NCBI RefSeq assembly: GCF_001642795.1
Contig: NZ_LKEH01000030.1
Coordinates: 63,682 to 99,811, forward strand
Direction: 5' to 3'
DNA: 36,130 nt
From: Pseudomonas viridiflava
GTDB lineage: Bacteria > Pseudomonadota > Gammaproteobacteria > Pseudomonadales > Pseudomonadaceae
A model generated the notes under the pieces. It ran no database searches. It worked only from the letters and a program-made list of their open reading frames with translations, and was not told the DNA's origin. Position 1 is the first letter of the stretch. The number at the start of each line of letters is the position of its first letter. This document shows positions 1 through 8,123 of this stretch, piece after piece. The position numbers and the translations under genes were made by a program.

Positions 1-28
1 AGCTGGCGCGCGCTGTCAGCCCCAAACG

Positions 29-58
29 AAAACCGGCCGCTCGAGAGCGGCCGGTTTT
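29..58 (-). terminator. Hairpin terminator downstream of the glycine-zipper gene
   Basis: A perfect 13-bp inverted repeat (29-41 with 46-58) encloses the 4-nt loop cgag. The arms end in a run of four A or T, so it could work on both strands. It lies 15 nt beyond the stop of the minus-strand gene at 74-556 and most likely ends that transcript. Confidence 0.75.
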
Positions 59-73
59 CAGACATTTTGACGA

Positions 74-556
74 TCAACGATCGCGGTAGTAGCCACGACC
101 ATGTTTGCGATGGCCGTAATGCTTGCCACGGTTGCCATGGCCCCGATATTCACGGCGGTCGTCACGACCACCACGGTATCCGCGCTCGTCTTTCTGGCTT
201 TCAGTGCCCATGTAGTTACCCAGCGCCGCACCTGCGCCGCCACCAGCAGCCGAGCCAACCAGGCTGCCGGTATTGCCGCCCACGCTGCGGCCGATCACGT
301 TACCGCCTGCCGCGCCCAGACCGCCACCAATGGCTGCTTCTGTGCGGTTATGGCGGTTTGCGCCGACTGCACCACCGGCTGCGCCGCCGACGCCAGCGCC
401 AATCGCTGAACCGGTGCTACCGCCGAGCTGCTGGCCGACGACTGAACCGAGTACCCCACCCAATGCTCCGCCTACGCCTGCCGTCACGTTATCGCCAGCA
501 GAGGCGAAGCCGGTGGTCAGGGTAAGAGACAACAACAGTATCGAGGAATACTTCAT
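74..556 (-). CDS. Secreted glycine-zipper protein
   Basis: 160-residue protein. Residues 1-20 form a signal peptide (a Lys, then a hydrophobic core, ending ASA before GD), so export is predicted. Residues about 27-113 are a long glycine-zipper region with G/A/S at regular spacing, of the kind found in small outer-membrane or cell-envelope proteins. Residues about 120-160 form a basic tail rich in Arg, Gly, His and Tyr. I start at the ATG at 556; the frame stays open to 646, but the extra 30 residues do not look like a signal peptide. It is a single-gene unit with its own terminator. The precise role is unknown; glycine-zipper proteins can oligomerise in membranes, but nothing here proves it. 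Confidence 0.8.
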   Translation of the reverse strand: MKYSSILLLSLTLTTGFASAGDNVTAGVGGALGGVLGSVVGQQLGGSTGSAIGAGVGGAAGGAVGANRHNRTEAAIGGGLGAAGGNVIGRSVGGNTGSLVGSAAGGGAGAALGNYMGTESQKDERGYRGGRDDRREYRGHGNRGKHYGHRKHGRGYYRDR

Positions 557-712
557 GTAGGGAATCTCATAGGGATGACGGCGCGATATTCGTGTCAAGT
601 GAAGAATGTAGCAATGCAAATCCGACGAGTAACACGAATGCAACACAGAATGCTAAGTTATTGTTTTGGCTAAGGAACTTAAACCTGAAAACACAGTCTG
701 AGGTTACTTGCG

Positions 713-746
713 AAAGGCCCGTTTCCAGCGAAACGGGCCTTTTTTT
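713..746 (+). terminator. Hairpin terminator between the glycine-zipper gene and ydeP
   Basis: A perfect 13-bp stem (713-725 with 730-742) has the loop cagc and, on the plus strand, a T-run through 746. It lies a few nt past the stop of the minus-strand ydeP-like gene at 754. The stronger T-run is on the plus strand and only a short one is on the minus strand, so it is probably bidirectional and mainly serves ydeP. Confidence 0.65.
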
Positions 747-753
747 GTGGGCG

Positions 754-3090
754 TCAGATAATCCGCGCCGACTCAGTGGAACGCTCAAGACGAATCGCCA
801 CGAACTTCGACGTTGGCGTGCTGCTGCCTTCTCCGACGCTTTCCAGCGGCACCAGTGGGTTGACCTCTGGGTAGTAGGCTGCAGCCTGACCTGCCGGGAT
901 GTCGAACGGCAGCAGGGTGAAGCCTTTGACGCGGCGCTCGCGTTTGTCGTCCCAGATCGAGATCAGGTCGGCTTTCTGGCCGGGCTGGAAGCCCAGGCGA
1001 ATGATGTCGGCTTCGTTGACGAACAGCACGTCGCGCTGACCTTTGACGCCGCGATAACGGTCGTCCAGGCCGTAGATCGTGGTGTTGTACTGATCGTGCG
1101 AGCGCATGGACTGCATGATCAGGTCCGGCACCTCTCCAGTCGAGCTTATGCCTTCATGCAACAGGGTGCCCGGCAGCTTGTTGGGCTTGAAGTTGGCGCG
1201 GGTCGATGGCGTGTTCCAGCGACGTGCACCCGCCGCGTTGCCCAGATAGAAGCCGCCCGGGTTCTTGATGCGCTCGTTGAAATCCTTGAAGCCCGGAATG
1301 GTGTCGGCAATCAGGTCGCGGATGCGGTTGTAGTCCTCGACCAACCACAGCCAGTCCACAGGCTGCTTGCCCAGTGTGGCGTTGGCGATACCGGCCAGGA
1401 TCGCAGGCTCGGAGCGCATCTGCGACGACGAAGGCTGCAATTGACCGTTCGAGGCGTGAACCATGCTGAACGAGTCCTCCACCGTGACCGCTTGCGGGCC
1501 ATTGGCCTGAATGTCGATGTCGGTACGACCGAAGCACGGCAGAATCAGCGCGTCCTTGCCATGGAACAGGTGGCTGCGGTTGAGCTTGGTGCTGATCTGA
1601 ACCGTCAGGTCGCAATTGCTCAGTGCTTCGGCGGTGCGATGGCTGTCAGGTGTGGCCTGGGCAAAGTTGCCGCCCAGTGCGATGAACACCTTGGAACGGC
1701 CTTCGGCCATGGCATGAATGGCTTCGACCACATTGTGGCCGTTCTCGCGTGGCACCTTGAACTGAAAGCGTTTTTCCAGCGCGTCGAGCAGGAACACCGG
1801 AGGGCGCTCGTTGATGCCCATGGTGCGGTCGCCCTGCACGTTACTGTGGCCGCGAACCGGGCACAGACCTGCGCCCGGCCTGCCGATGTTGCCGCGCAGC
1901 ATCATCAGGTTGGCGATTTCCTGAATGGTCGCCACCGAATGACGATGCTGAGTGATGCCCATTGCCCAGCACATGATGACGTTCTTGCCCAGTGCGTACA
2001 TGCGCGCCGACTGTTCGATGTCGGCAAGCGTCAGGCCGGACTGCTCGACCAGCTCGTCCCACGAGGTGTCATCGATGGCGGCCAGGTAATCCAGCACGCC
2101 TTCAGTGTGTTCGTTGAGGAACGCGTGGTCGAAGACCGACGGCGCGTCGGCAGCCTGTGCCTCGCGTTCCCATTGCAGCAGGAACTTGGCCATGCCGCGC
2201 AGCAGCGCCATGTCGCCACCCAGCGCCGGGCGGAAGTAGGCGGTGTTGGTCGGACGGTCACCGTTGGTGAGCATTTCCACCGGGTGCTGCGGATGCTGGA
2301 AACGCTCCAGACCACGTTCCTTGAGCGGGTTCACGCAGACCACTTGTGCGCCACGCTTCACCGCTTCACGCAGTGGCTCCAGCATGCGCGGGTGGTTGGT
2401 GCCGGGGTTCTGGCCGAGTACGAAAATCGCGTCCGCGTGTTCGAAGTCATCGAAGGTGACGGTGCCTTTACCGACGCCCACGCTTTGCGACAACGCAACG
2501 CCGCTGGCCTCGTGGCACATGTTCGAGCAATCGGGGAAGTTGTTGGTGCCGTAGGCGCGCACGAACAGCTGATACAGATACGCCGCCTCGTTGCTGGCGC
2601 GTCCCGAGGTGTAGAACTCGGCCATGTTCGGGCTGGGCAGGTTGTTCAGGTGCTTGGCGATCAGCGCAAAGGCTGCGTCCCAGTCGATCGGCTTGTAACG
2701 GTCGGTTTCGGCGTCGTAGACCAACGGATCGGTCAGGCGACCCTGATACTCAAGCCAGTAATCGCTCTGTTCCAGCAGCGAAGTGACGCTGTGACGGGCG
2801 AAGAAAGCCGGGTCCACACGACGTTTGGTTGCTTCCCAGTTGACCGCCTTGGCGCCGTTCTCGCAGAACTTGACCATGCCGCTTTCCGGCGAATCGCCCC
2901 ACGCGCAGCCCGGGCAGTCGAAGCCGCCGTTCTGGTTGGTCTTGAGCATCATGCGCAGGTTTTTCAGCGCGTTGTCGCTGCCCAGCCAGGCCTGCGTCAC
3001 GCTGATCAGTGCGCCCCAGCCGCCTGCCGCACCTTTGTATGGCTTGTAGCGGGGGGTAGGTGTCTTGTCGGCTTGGTGATGAGTGCTCAC
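754..3090 (-). CDS. ydeP: Molybdopterin-dependent oxidoreductase, FdhF/YdeP family
   Basis: 778-residue protein of the formate-dehydrogenase-alpha-like (YdeP) family of Mo-bisMGD oxidoreductases. The N-terminus has a short CPGC motif (Cys59 and Cys62) rather than a full four-Cys Fe-S cluster motif. The sequence NMCHEASG around residue 192 offers a Cys as the probable molybdenum ligand, in place of the selenocysteine of E. coli FdhF. The last about 130 residues fit the molydopterin dinucleotide-binding domain. The start is GTG at 3090, overlapping the fdhD stop as GTGA, so the two genes are translationally coupled. E. coli YdeP is linked to acid resistance; the substrate is not established and formate is not assured. 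No signal peptide, so cytoplasmic. Confidence 0.9.
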   Translation of the reverse strand: MSTHHQADKTPTPRYKPYKGAAGGWGALISVTQAWLGSDNALKNLRMMLKTNQNGGFDCPGCAWGDSPESGMVKFCENGAKAVNWEATKRRVDPAFFARHSVTSLLEQSDYWLEYQGRLTDPLVYDAETDRYKPIDWDAAFALIAKHLNNLPSPNMAEFYTSGRASNEAAYLYQLFVRAYGTNNFPDCSNMCHEASGVALSQSVGVGKGTVTFDDFEHADAIFVLGQNPGTNHPRMLEPLREAVKRGAQVVCVNPLKERGLERFQHPQHPVEMLTNGDRPTNTAYFRPALGGDMALLRGMAKFLLQWEREAQAADAPSVFDHAFLNEHTEGVLDYLAAIDDTSWDELVEQSGLTLADIEQSARMYALGKNVIMCWAMGITQHRHSVATIQEIANLMMLRGNIGRPGAGLCPVRGHSNVQGDRTMGINERPPVFLLDALEKRFQFKVPRENGHNVVEAIHAMAEGRSKVFIALGGNFAQATPDSHRTAEALSNCDLTVQISTKLNRSHLFHGKDALILPCFGRTDIDIQANGPQAVTVEDSFSMVHASNGQLQPSSSQMRSEPAILAGIANATLGKQPVDWLWLVEDYNRIRDLIADTIPGFKDFNERIKNPGGFYLGNAAGARRWNTPSTRANFKPNKLPGTLLHEGISSTGEVPDLIMQSMRSHDQYNTTIYGLDDRYRGVKGQRDVLFVNEADIIRLGFQPGQKADLISIWDDKRERRVKGFTLLPFDIPAGQAAAYYPEVNPLVPLESVGEGSSTPTSKFVAIRLERSTESARII

Positions 3091-3923
3091 GCTTGAATCT
3101 CCATCGCAGGGCTATAGACCCGCGGCGCACTGTGCTGCGGCAGGTGAATTAAATTGAGGTTGTGCCGGCGTGCCCATTGCAGGGCCAGGCCGGTGGGCGA
3201 CGACAGGCTGATCAGTGTCTGGATGCCTGCGCGCAAAACTTTCTGGATCAACTCCAGGCTGCATCGGCTGGTCACGATGGCAACGCCGCCTGCCAGAGGG
3301 ATGTCCTGACGAACCAGCGCGCCGATCAGCTTGTCCAGCGCGTTGTGGCGACCGATGTCTTCGCGGCCCAGCAGCAATTGGCCGTTGCCATCCATGTAGA
3401 TGGCGGCATGCACCGCACCGCAGTGTCGGCCCAAGGGTTGGAATTCGCCGATGCGCTGACGCAGTCCTTCCAGCCACTGGATCGGTGGCAGCGGTGCACC
3501 GGGCAGAACGTTCAGTTCCGGCAGCGCCTGTTCGACCGCTTCGACGCCGCACAGGCCGCAGCCGCTGGTGCCAGCCAGTTGGCGGCGCTGTTGTTTCATT
3601 TCCCAGAAGGCACGGCTGGCAATTTCGACTTCGGCCTGCATCGCAGAGCCGCAGCCGCTGAGCTTGAAGTCGTAGATTTCATCGCGAGAGGCAATGATTC
3701 CGCTGCCCAGACTGAAACCGACGATGAAGTCTTCAAGATCGGTCGGGCTGACCAGCATGACGGCCTGACTGATGCCGTTGTAGGCGATGGCCAGCGCCAC
3801 TTCTTCAGCAAGCTCGGTGCGTGCGCCGTCCTGACCTTCGAGGGTCGCGTAGCTGTAGGACTGGCTGGCTTCGGGGGCGGGCGCGAAAGCAGACGCGGTG
3901 CCGACCGTGCGCTTGGCTTGCAT
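3087..3923 (-). CDS. fdhD: Formate dehydrogenase accessory sulfurtransferase FdhD
   Basis: 278-residue FdhD family protein. Members pass sulfur from a cysteine desulfurase to the Mo-bisMGD cofactor before it is inserted into formate-dehydrogenase-like enzymes. The catalytic loop is visible as Cys122-Gly-Leu-Cys125, equal to the CxxC pair of E. coli FdhD. The motif GREDIGRHNALDK in the second half is also typical. It starts at ATG 3923 and its stop overlaps the GTG of the ydeP gene by 4 nt, which supports the idea that it matures that oxidoreductase. The first about 25 residues are a variable, Ala/Ser-rich extension. Confidence 0.93.
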   Translation of the reverse strand: MQAKRTVGTASAFAPAPEASQSYSYATLEGQDGARTELAEEVALAIAYNGISQAVMLVSPTDLEDFIVGFSLGSGIIASRDEIYDFKLSGCGSAMQAEVEIASRAFWEMKQQRRQLAGTSGCGLCGVEAVEQALPELNVLPGAPLPPIQWLEGLRQRIGEFQPLGRHCGAVHAAIYMDGNGQLLLGREDIGRHNALDKLIGALVRQDIPLAGGVAIVTSRCSLELIQKVLRAGIQTLISLSSPTGLALQWARRHNLNLIHLPQHSAPRVYSPAMEIQA

Positions 3924-4026
3924 GGGCAGAGATACCGGCAGATTGACACCTGTAAGACTAGGCGTGTTGTCCGGTATCGTCTAATCGCTAGTTCCGATGC
4001 ACTGATAGATGACGTCGATCAATGTC

Positions 4027-4908
4027 TTATCGAGGAATTTCTGCCACCAGCGCAAAGCACGCTTCCGCCAGCGCCGAGCGAGGTGCACTGCGGCGCATGA
4101 TCAGCCCCAGCTGGGCCAACGTGCGGGCATCGGCAATCGGGTGCATGGCAAGATGCTCGGTCAGCGTCTCCAATCCGCCGTCCAGCGGCATGATTGCGCA
4201 GCAGAAACCGCCATGTACGGCCTGTAATAACTGATGAACGGCATCGGTCTGCAGCAAAGGCTGGGGCTGCAGACCCCGGCTGTGGAAGTTGTGATCGATG
4301 GATTGGCGGAAGTGCATGCCGCTGGTCAGCATGCCCAACGGCAGCTCGACCAGATCCGCCCAGCTCAACGGCTCATCGCCGAAGGTGAAGTGGCGTCGGT
4401 CGTAGAGCAGGCCCATTTTCGTGTCGTCCAGCGCCAGCGAGTCGAAACGGTCGTTGTCCAGCCGCTCCAGGTACGAGACGCCCAGATCGATACGATTGCT
4501 CGCCAACTGCTCCAGCACCTGCTCGGAGCTGAGCGAAGACAGTTCGAAACGCAGGTTGGGGTGCATCTGATGCAGCCGGTGCAGCAGCGGCAGAGGATCG
4601 AAGCTCGAGAGAGGCACCACGCCCAGGCGCAACGTACCGACCAGATGACCCCGACAGGCAGCGGCTTCGGCCTGCAGGCCGTCATAAGCCGCCAGCACCG
4701 TGCGTGCCCAGGCCAGCACGCGCTCGCCCGGTGCGGTGAAACCCTCAAAGCGCTGGCCGCGATTGACCAGCGGCAAGCCAAGCTCTTCTTCCAGATTGCG
4801 CAGCCGCATCGACAGCGTGGGCTGGGTGATATTGCAGCGCGCAGCCGCTTGCCCGAAGTGGCGGGTTTCGTCGAGGGCGATCAGGAATTTGAGTTGCTTG
4901 ATGTCCAT
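4027..4908 (-). CDS. LysR-family transcriptional regulator
   Basis: 293-residue LysR-type regulator. Residues 1-60 form the winged HTH (QLKFLIALDETRHFGQAAA, then the recognition-helix region TQPTLSMRLRNLEEELG); the rest is the two-lobed effector-binding domain. I start at ATG 4908, which has GGAG about 8 nt upstream, rather than the in-frame TTG at 4926. It is transcribed toward fdhD-ydeP with a 103-nt gap, and divergently from the BON-LysM gene 151 nt away. LysR proteins often control a divergent neighbour, so either side could be the target. The effector is unknown; the domain resembles OxyR/CynR-like subgroups only in a general way. Confidence 0.9.
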   Translation of the reverse strand: MDIKQLKFLIALDETRHFGQAAARCNITQPTLSMRLRNLEEELGLPLVNRGQRFEGFTAPGERVLAWARTVLAAYDGLQAEAAACRGHLVGTLRLGVVPLSSFDPLPLLHRLHQMHPNLRFELSSLSSEQVLEQLASNRIDLGVSYLERLDNDRFDSLALDDTKMGLLYDRRHFTFGDEPLSWADLVELPLGMLTSGMHFRQSIDHNFHSRGLQPQPLLQTDAVHQLLQAVHGGFCCAIMPLDGGLETLTEHLAMHPIADARTLAQLGLIMRRSAPRSALAEACFALVAEIPR

Positions 4909-5059
4909 ATTCACTCCGGTGGGCAATCCAGGTGGTCGATTCTACGCGTTCAGGCTGAACGATGGTCAGCCCACGTTGGTCGGAACTCTGCAGGCCACGG
5001 TTTATAAGGGCTATGGTTGATGGTGCACATCTGACAACTCAATTGAGGAGAACCGGATT

Positions 5060-5506
5060 ATGAGCATTTGGAGTTTTGTGAAAGAGGCGGGCGAAAAGAT
5101 CCTTGATGCGATCACGCCCGGCAATGCCAACGCAGATGAAGTCCTGAAGGATCATATTTCCAAGGTCGGATTGGGCAACCCCAACATTCAGACAGAAGTC
5201 GACGGCGGAACAGTCATCGTGAAGGGCGAGGTGGCCAGTCAGGAAGAGAAGGAAAAAATCCTGGTGACACTGGGCAATATCGAGGGCGTCGAGAAAGTGG
5301 ACGACCAGATGACCGTCGCCAGCAGCGCGCCAGCCGCGACCGAGTCCAGATTCTATGAGGTCAAAAAAGGCGACACTCTGAGCGCGATCTCGAAAGCGAT
5401 GTATGGCGATGCGAACAAGTACCAGAAAATCTTCGACGCCAACAAACCCATGCTCAAGGATGTGAACAAGATCTATCCGGGGCAGAAACTGCGTATTCCG
5501 GAGTGA
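5060..5506 (+). CDS. kbp: BON-LysM domain protein, Kbp/YgaU-like
   Basis: 148 residues, the length of E. coli Kbp (YgaU, 149). Residues about 22-88 are a BON domain and residues about 97-147 a LysM domain (YEVKKGDTLSAISKAMYG, ending YPGQKLRIPE). There is no signal peptide, and E. coli Kbp is a cytoplasmic K+-binding protein, so peptidoglycan binding should not be assumed from the LysM name. The ribosome binding site gaggag lies upstream of ATG 5060. It is divergent from the LysR gene. The symbol is given by homology to the E. coli protein. Confidence 0.9.
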   Translation: MSIWSFVKEAGEKILDAITPGNANADEVLKDHISKVGLGNPNIQTEVDGGTVIVKGEVASQEEKEKILVTLGNIEGVEKVDDQMTVASSAPAATESRFYEVKKGDTLSAISKAMYGDANKYQKIFDANKPMLKDVNKIYPGQKLRIPE

Positions 5507-5528
5507 GTAGTCGCTCGGGCAAATGATC

Positions 5529-5712
5529 GTCCGCTACGCTCCGCGTCTGCTCTCGAATGTGACGCGGAGCGTCACGGGCTGCATACCCACGCGGAGCATG
5601 GGCACGATCGGGTACAGATGCCAGCCCTCACACTGATCGTTCCTACGCTCCGCGTGGGAATGCCTCCCAGGACGCTCCGCGTCCGCTTTGCGGTGCGATG
5701 CAGAGCGTCTAC
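5529..5712. repeat. Cluster of palindromic intergenic repeats (acgctccgcgt family)
   Basis: This stretch fills the gap between two convergent genes. It contains several copies of short palindromic units built on gcggagcgt or acgctccgc (for example near 5537, 5562, 5590, 5645 and 5675), in both orientations. Related copies occur near 8071, 17690, 22020, 30256 and 30523. The arrangement lets the transcript fold into successive hairpins and may help end or protect both converging mRNAs. Confidence 0.85.
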
Positions 5713-5719
5713 AGGCCTA

Positions 5720-6382
5720 TCACAATCCCTTGATCAATTCCCGATAATCCTCGACGGCCGCGAACTCTTCAGTGTCCTTCGGGGCCTTCTGGCTGTTGGG
5801 CTGGCTGACCGCCAGCAAATGCGCGACACCGAAACGGCCAGCACTGCGCAGGATTGGCAGGGTGTCGTCGATGAACAGGCTGCGGGCCGGGTCGAAGGCC
5901 GTGTCGGCGTGCAGCGCGTCCCAGAACTGCTGGTTTTCCTTGGGAAAGCCGTAGTCATGGGAACTGATCAACCGCTCGAAGTAGGGCGCCAGTTCAATCC
6001 GCTCCATCTTCAACGACAGCGAATCGCGGTGGGCATTGGTGATCATGATCACCCGCTTGCCTGCCTGTTTGATCGCCGCCAGAAAGGTCTCTGCGTCCGG
6101 ACGCAGCGCAATCATGTGGGCGATTTCCCGCTTCAGGTCACGCACCGACAGCTTCAGCTCGGCGCTCCAGAAGTCCAGGCAATACCAGTTGAGCGTGCCT
6201 GCGTTGCGTTCGAACAACGGTTTCAATTCCAGCCAGGCCATGGCGAAACTGATGCCATGCAGTTCGGCGTAACGCTGCGGCAGGTGTTGCAACCAGAAGT
6301 GGTCGTCGTAATGCAGATCGAGCAAGGTGCCGTCCATATCCAGCAGGACGGTATCGATTTCGCTCCAGGGCATGGAAAGCAT
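5720..6382 (-). CDS. yrfG: HAD-family GMP/IMP nucleotidase YrfG
   Basis: 220-residue HAD hydrolase. Motif I is DMDGTLLD at residues about 15-22 (nucleophile and acid/base Asp), motif II is ITNA, and motif III/IV are the Lys in GFPKEN and the pair in FIDDT. E. coli YrfG dephosphorylates GMP and IMP. The start at ATG 6382 has AGAGG at proper spacing; a second ATG at 6373 lies inside. It is divergent from nudE, an arrangement I recall as conserved in Pseudomonas, which groups three nucleotide-cleaning enzymes (YrfG, NudE, CysQ). Confidence 0.9.
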   Translation of the reverse strand: MLSMPWSEIDTVLLDMDGTLLDLHYDDHFWLQHLPQRYAELHGISFAMAWLELKPLFERNAGTLNWYCLDFWSAELKLSVRDLKREIAHMIALRPDAETFLAAIKQAGKRVIMITNAHRDSLSLKMERIELAPYFERLISSHDYGFPKENQQFWDALHADTAFDPARSLFIDDTLPILRSAGRFGVAHLLAVSQPNSQKAPKDTEEFAAVEDYRELIKGL

Positions 6383-6449
6383 GGTTGCCTCTTGGAAGTG
6401 GGTTCTGATGAGTAAGCATATCCGACACGAACATTCGGAAAAGCCGCGT

Positions 6450-6455
6450 TATAGT
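6450..6455 (+). promoter_or_regulatory. Candidate -10 element for nudE-cysQ
   Basis: TATAGT lies 27 nt upstream of the nudE start in the 99-nt divergent gap with yrfG. No good TTGACA-like -35 is seen at 16-18 nt, so this is only a weak candidate. Confidence 0.3.
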
Positions 6456-6481
6456 ACCCCGTCCATGTGAAGGAGCCTGTC

Positions 6482-7048
6482 ATGCGTCAGAAACCAACCG
6501 TTCTCGCCCGCGCCATCGTCGCCAGCAGCCGTCTGTTCCGCGTGGAGGAGCTGCAGTTGCGCTTTGCCAACGGGGTCGAGCGTACGTATGAGCGTCTGGT
6601 GGGCAGAGGTACAGGCTATGGCGCGGTGATGATCGTGGCGATGCTCGATGCCGACCACGCGATTCTCATTGAAGAATATTGCGGCGGCACCGACGAGTAC
6701 GAGCTGTCGCTGCCCAAAGGGCTGATCGAGCCGAGCGAAGACATCCTCGCCGCGGCCAATCGTGAACTCAAGGAAGAGGCCGGTTTCGGCGCGCGCCAAC
6801 TGGAGCACCTGACCGAGCTGTCGCTGTCGCCCGGCTACATGAACCAGAAAATCCAGGTCGTGCTGGCGACCGATCTGTACGAAGAGCGGCTGGAAGGGGA
6901 CGAGCCTGAGCCGATCCGTGTGGACAAGATCAACCTGCGGGAGCTGGCGAGCCTGGCCCAGAATGCACAGTTCAGCGAAGGGCGCGCCCTGGCTGCGTTG
7001 TACCTCACCCGTGACCTGTTGACCCAACGTGGACTGTTCCAACCATGA
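6482..7048 (+). CDS. nudE: ADP compounds hydrolase NudE (Nudix)
   Basis: 188-residue Nudix hydrolase, close to E. coli NudE (186). The Nudix box matches GX5EX7REUXEEXGU exactly: it begins GLIEPSE and ends RELKEEAGF, around residues 80-102. NudE cleaves ADP-ribose, NADH and Ap3A-type compounds. I start at ATG 6482, preceded by the ribosome binding site aaggag, rather than the upstream GTG at 6467. Its stop overlaps the cysQ start as ATGA, so the two are coupled. Confidence 0.93.
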   Translation: MRQKPTVLARAIVASSRLFRVEELQLRFANGVERTYERLVGRGTGYGAVMIVAMLDADHAILIEEYCGGTDEYELSLPKGLIEPSEDILAAANRELKEEAGFGARQLEHLTELSLSPGYMNQKIQVVLATDLYEERLEGDEPEPIRVDKINLRELASLAQNAQFSEGRALAALYLTRDLLTQRGLFQP

Positions 7049-7887
7049 CCGACTCGCTCGACAACCTGCCGCATCCGCTGCTCGCTCCCGTCATCGACCT
7101 TGCGCGTCTGGCGGGCGAGGCCATTCTGCCGTTCTGGCGCGCGAACGTCAGCGTGACCTCCAAGGCCGATGATTCGCCGGTGACGGCGGCCGATCTGGCG
7201 GCCCATCAGGTGCTGGTCGAGGGTCTGCTGGCGCTGGATCCGACGATTCATGTGCTGTCCGAGGAAGACGCCGACATCCCGCTCAGCAAGCGTGCGACCT
7301 GGGAGCGGTGGTGGCTGGTCGATCCGCTGGACGGCACCAAGGAGTTCATTTCCGGCAGCGAAGAGTTCACGGTCAACGTCGCGCTGATCGAGCACGGTCG
7401 CGTGGTGTTTGGCGTGGTGTCCATGCCGACCAATGACCGCTGCTATTTCGGAGGCGCAGAACTGGGCGCGTGGCGCAGCGACTCACCCGGTCATTGCGCG
7501 CCGATTCAGGTGCGTCACGAATTGCACAGCGGGCAAGCGTTCACTGTCGTCGCAAGCCGCAGACACTCAAGCCCCGAGCAGGAACATTTGCTGGCAGGTC
7601 TGGCAGCAGGCCTAGGTCCGCTGCAGCTGACCAACATCGGCAGTTCGTTGAAGTTCTGCCTGCTGGCCGAAGGCGCTGCCGACTGCTACCCGCGTCTGGC
7701 CCCCACCTCGCAGTGGGACACCGCTGCGGCGCAGGGTGTTCTCGAAGGGGCCGGCGGTGAAGTCCTGCAACTCGACGGCCAGCGCTTCTCTTATCCTGCC
7801 CGCGAGTCGCTGCTCAACCCGTTTTTCCTGGCGCTGCCCGCCAAAGCCGAGTGGCGTGAGAAATTGCTGGTGCTGGCGCAGTCTTGA
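7045..7887 (+). CDS. cysQ: 3'(2'),5'-bisphosphate nucleotidase CysQ
   Basis: 280-residue inositol-monophosphatase-superfamily protein. The metal-binding motifs are clear: EEDA, then DPLDGTKEF, and WDTAAAQGVLEGAGG near the C-terminus. CysQ hydrolyses 3'-phosphoadenosine 5'-phosphate left by sulfate assimilation. Coupled to nudE by a 4-nt overlap. The REPIN downstream probably shapes the 3' end of the transcript. Confidence 0.93.
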   Translation: MTDSLDNLPHPLLAPVIDLARLAGEAILPFWRANVSVTSKADDSPVTAADLAAHQVLVEGLLALDPTIHVLSEEDADIPLSKRATWERWWLVDPLDGTKEFISGSEEFTVNVALIEHGRVVFGVVSMPTNDRCYFGGAELGAWRSDSPGHCAPIQVRHELHSGQAFTVVASRRHSSPEQEHLLAGLAAGLGPLQLTNIGSSLKFCLLAEGAADCYPRLAPTSQWDTAAAQGVLEGAGGEVLQLDGQRFSYPARESLLNPFFLALPAKAEWREKLLVLAQS

Positions 7888-7952
7888 ACTGACTGCTCGT
7901 AAGTCTTCACGCTATCGCTACGCGCAGATCCTGCTGAATGTACGCAGTACCT

Positions 7953-8038
7953 GTGGGAGGCGGCTTGCCGGCGATGCTTTTTCTGAAGCGACATAGCAGT
8001 GATTGACCTGACGCCATCGCCGGCAAGCCGCCTCCCAC
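7953..8038. repeat. REPIN (inverted REP doublet)
   Basis: Two 24-nt REP sequences (7953-7976 and 8015-8038), beginning gtgggaggcgg, are perfect reverse complements of each other and are separated by 38 nt. A second copy, with a similar spacer, lies at 30370-30455. These are non-autonomous elements known from Pseudomonas and mobilised by RAYT transposases; none is encoded in this window. Confidence 0.92.
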
Positions 8039-8070
8039 GGGGTATGTATTGCTTCAGGCACTTTCGTTTT

Positions 8071-8123
8071 GATCGTTCCTCACGCTCCGCGTGGGAATGC
8101 CGCTCAGGACGCTCCGCGTCCGC
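8071..8123. repeat. Palindromic intergenic repeat (acgctccgcgt family)
   Basis: Contains cacgctccgcgtgggaatgc followed by ggacgctccgcgtcc, the same pair of units as at 5645-5692. It abuts the stop codon of the thioesterase gene (8124-8126) and follows the REPIN, forming a composite unit like that at 30256-30548 in the other order. Confidence 0.85.

Noticed and set aside
592..3096. 834-codon plus-strand frame across ydeP
   Set aside because: It is fully antisense to the ydeP-like gene; the protein is Ala/Val/Arg/His-rich with no domain, as expected from GC-rich codon shadows.
7953..8038. CRISPR-like repeats
   Set aside because: The repeated elements are paired inverted REP units, not direct repeats with unique spacers; no cas genes are present.
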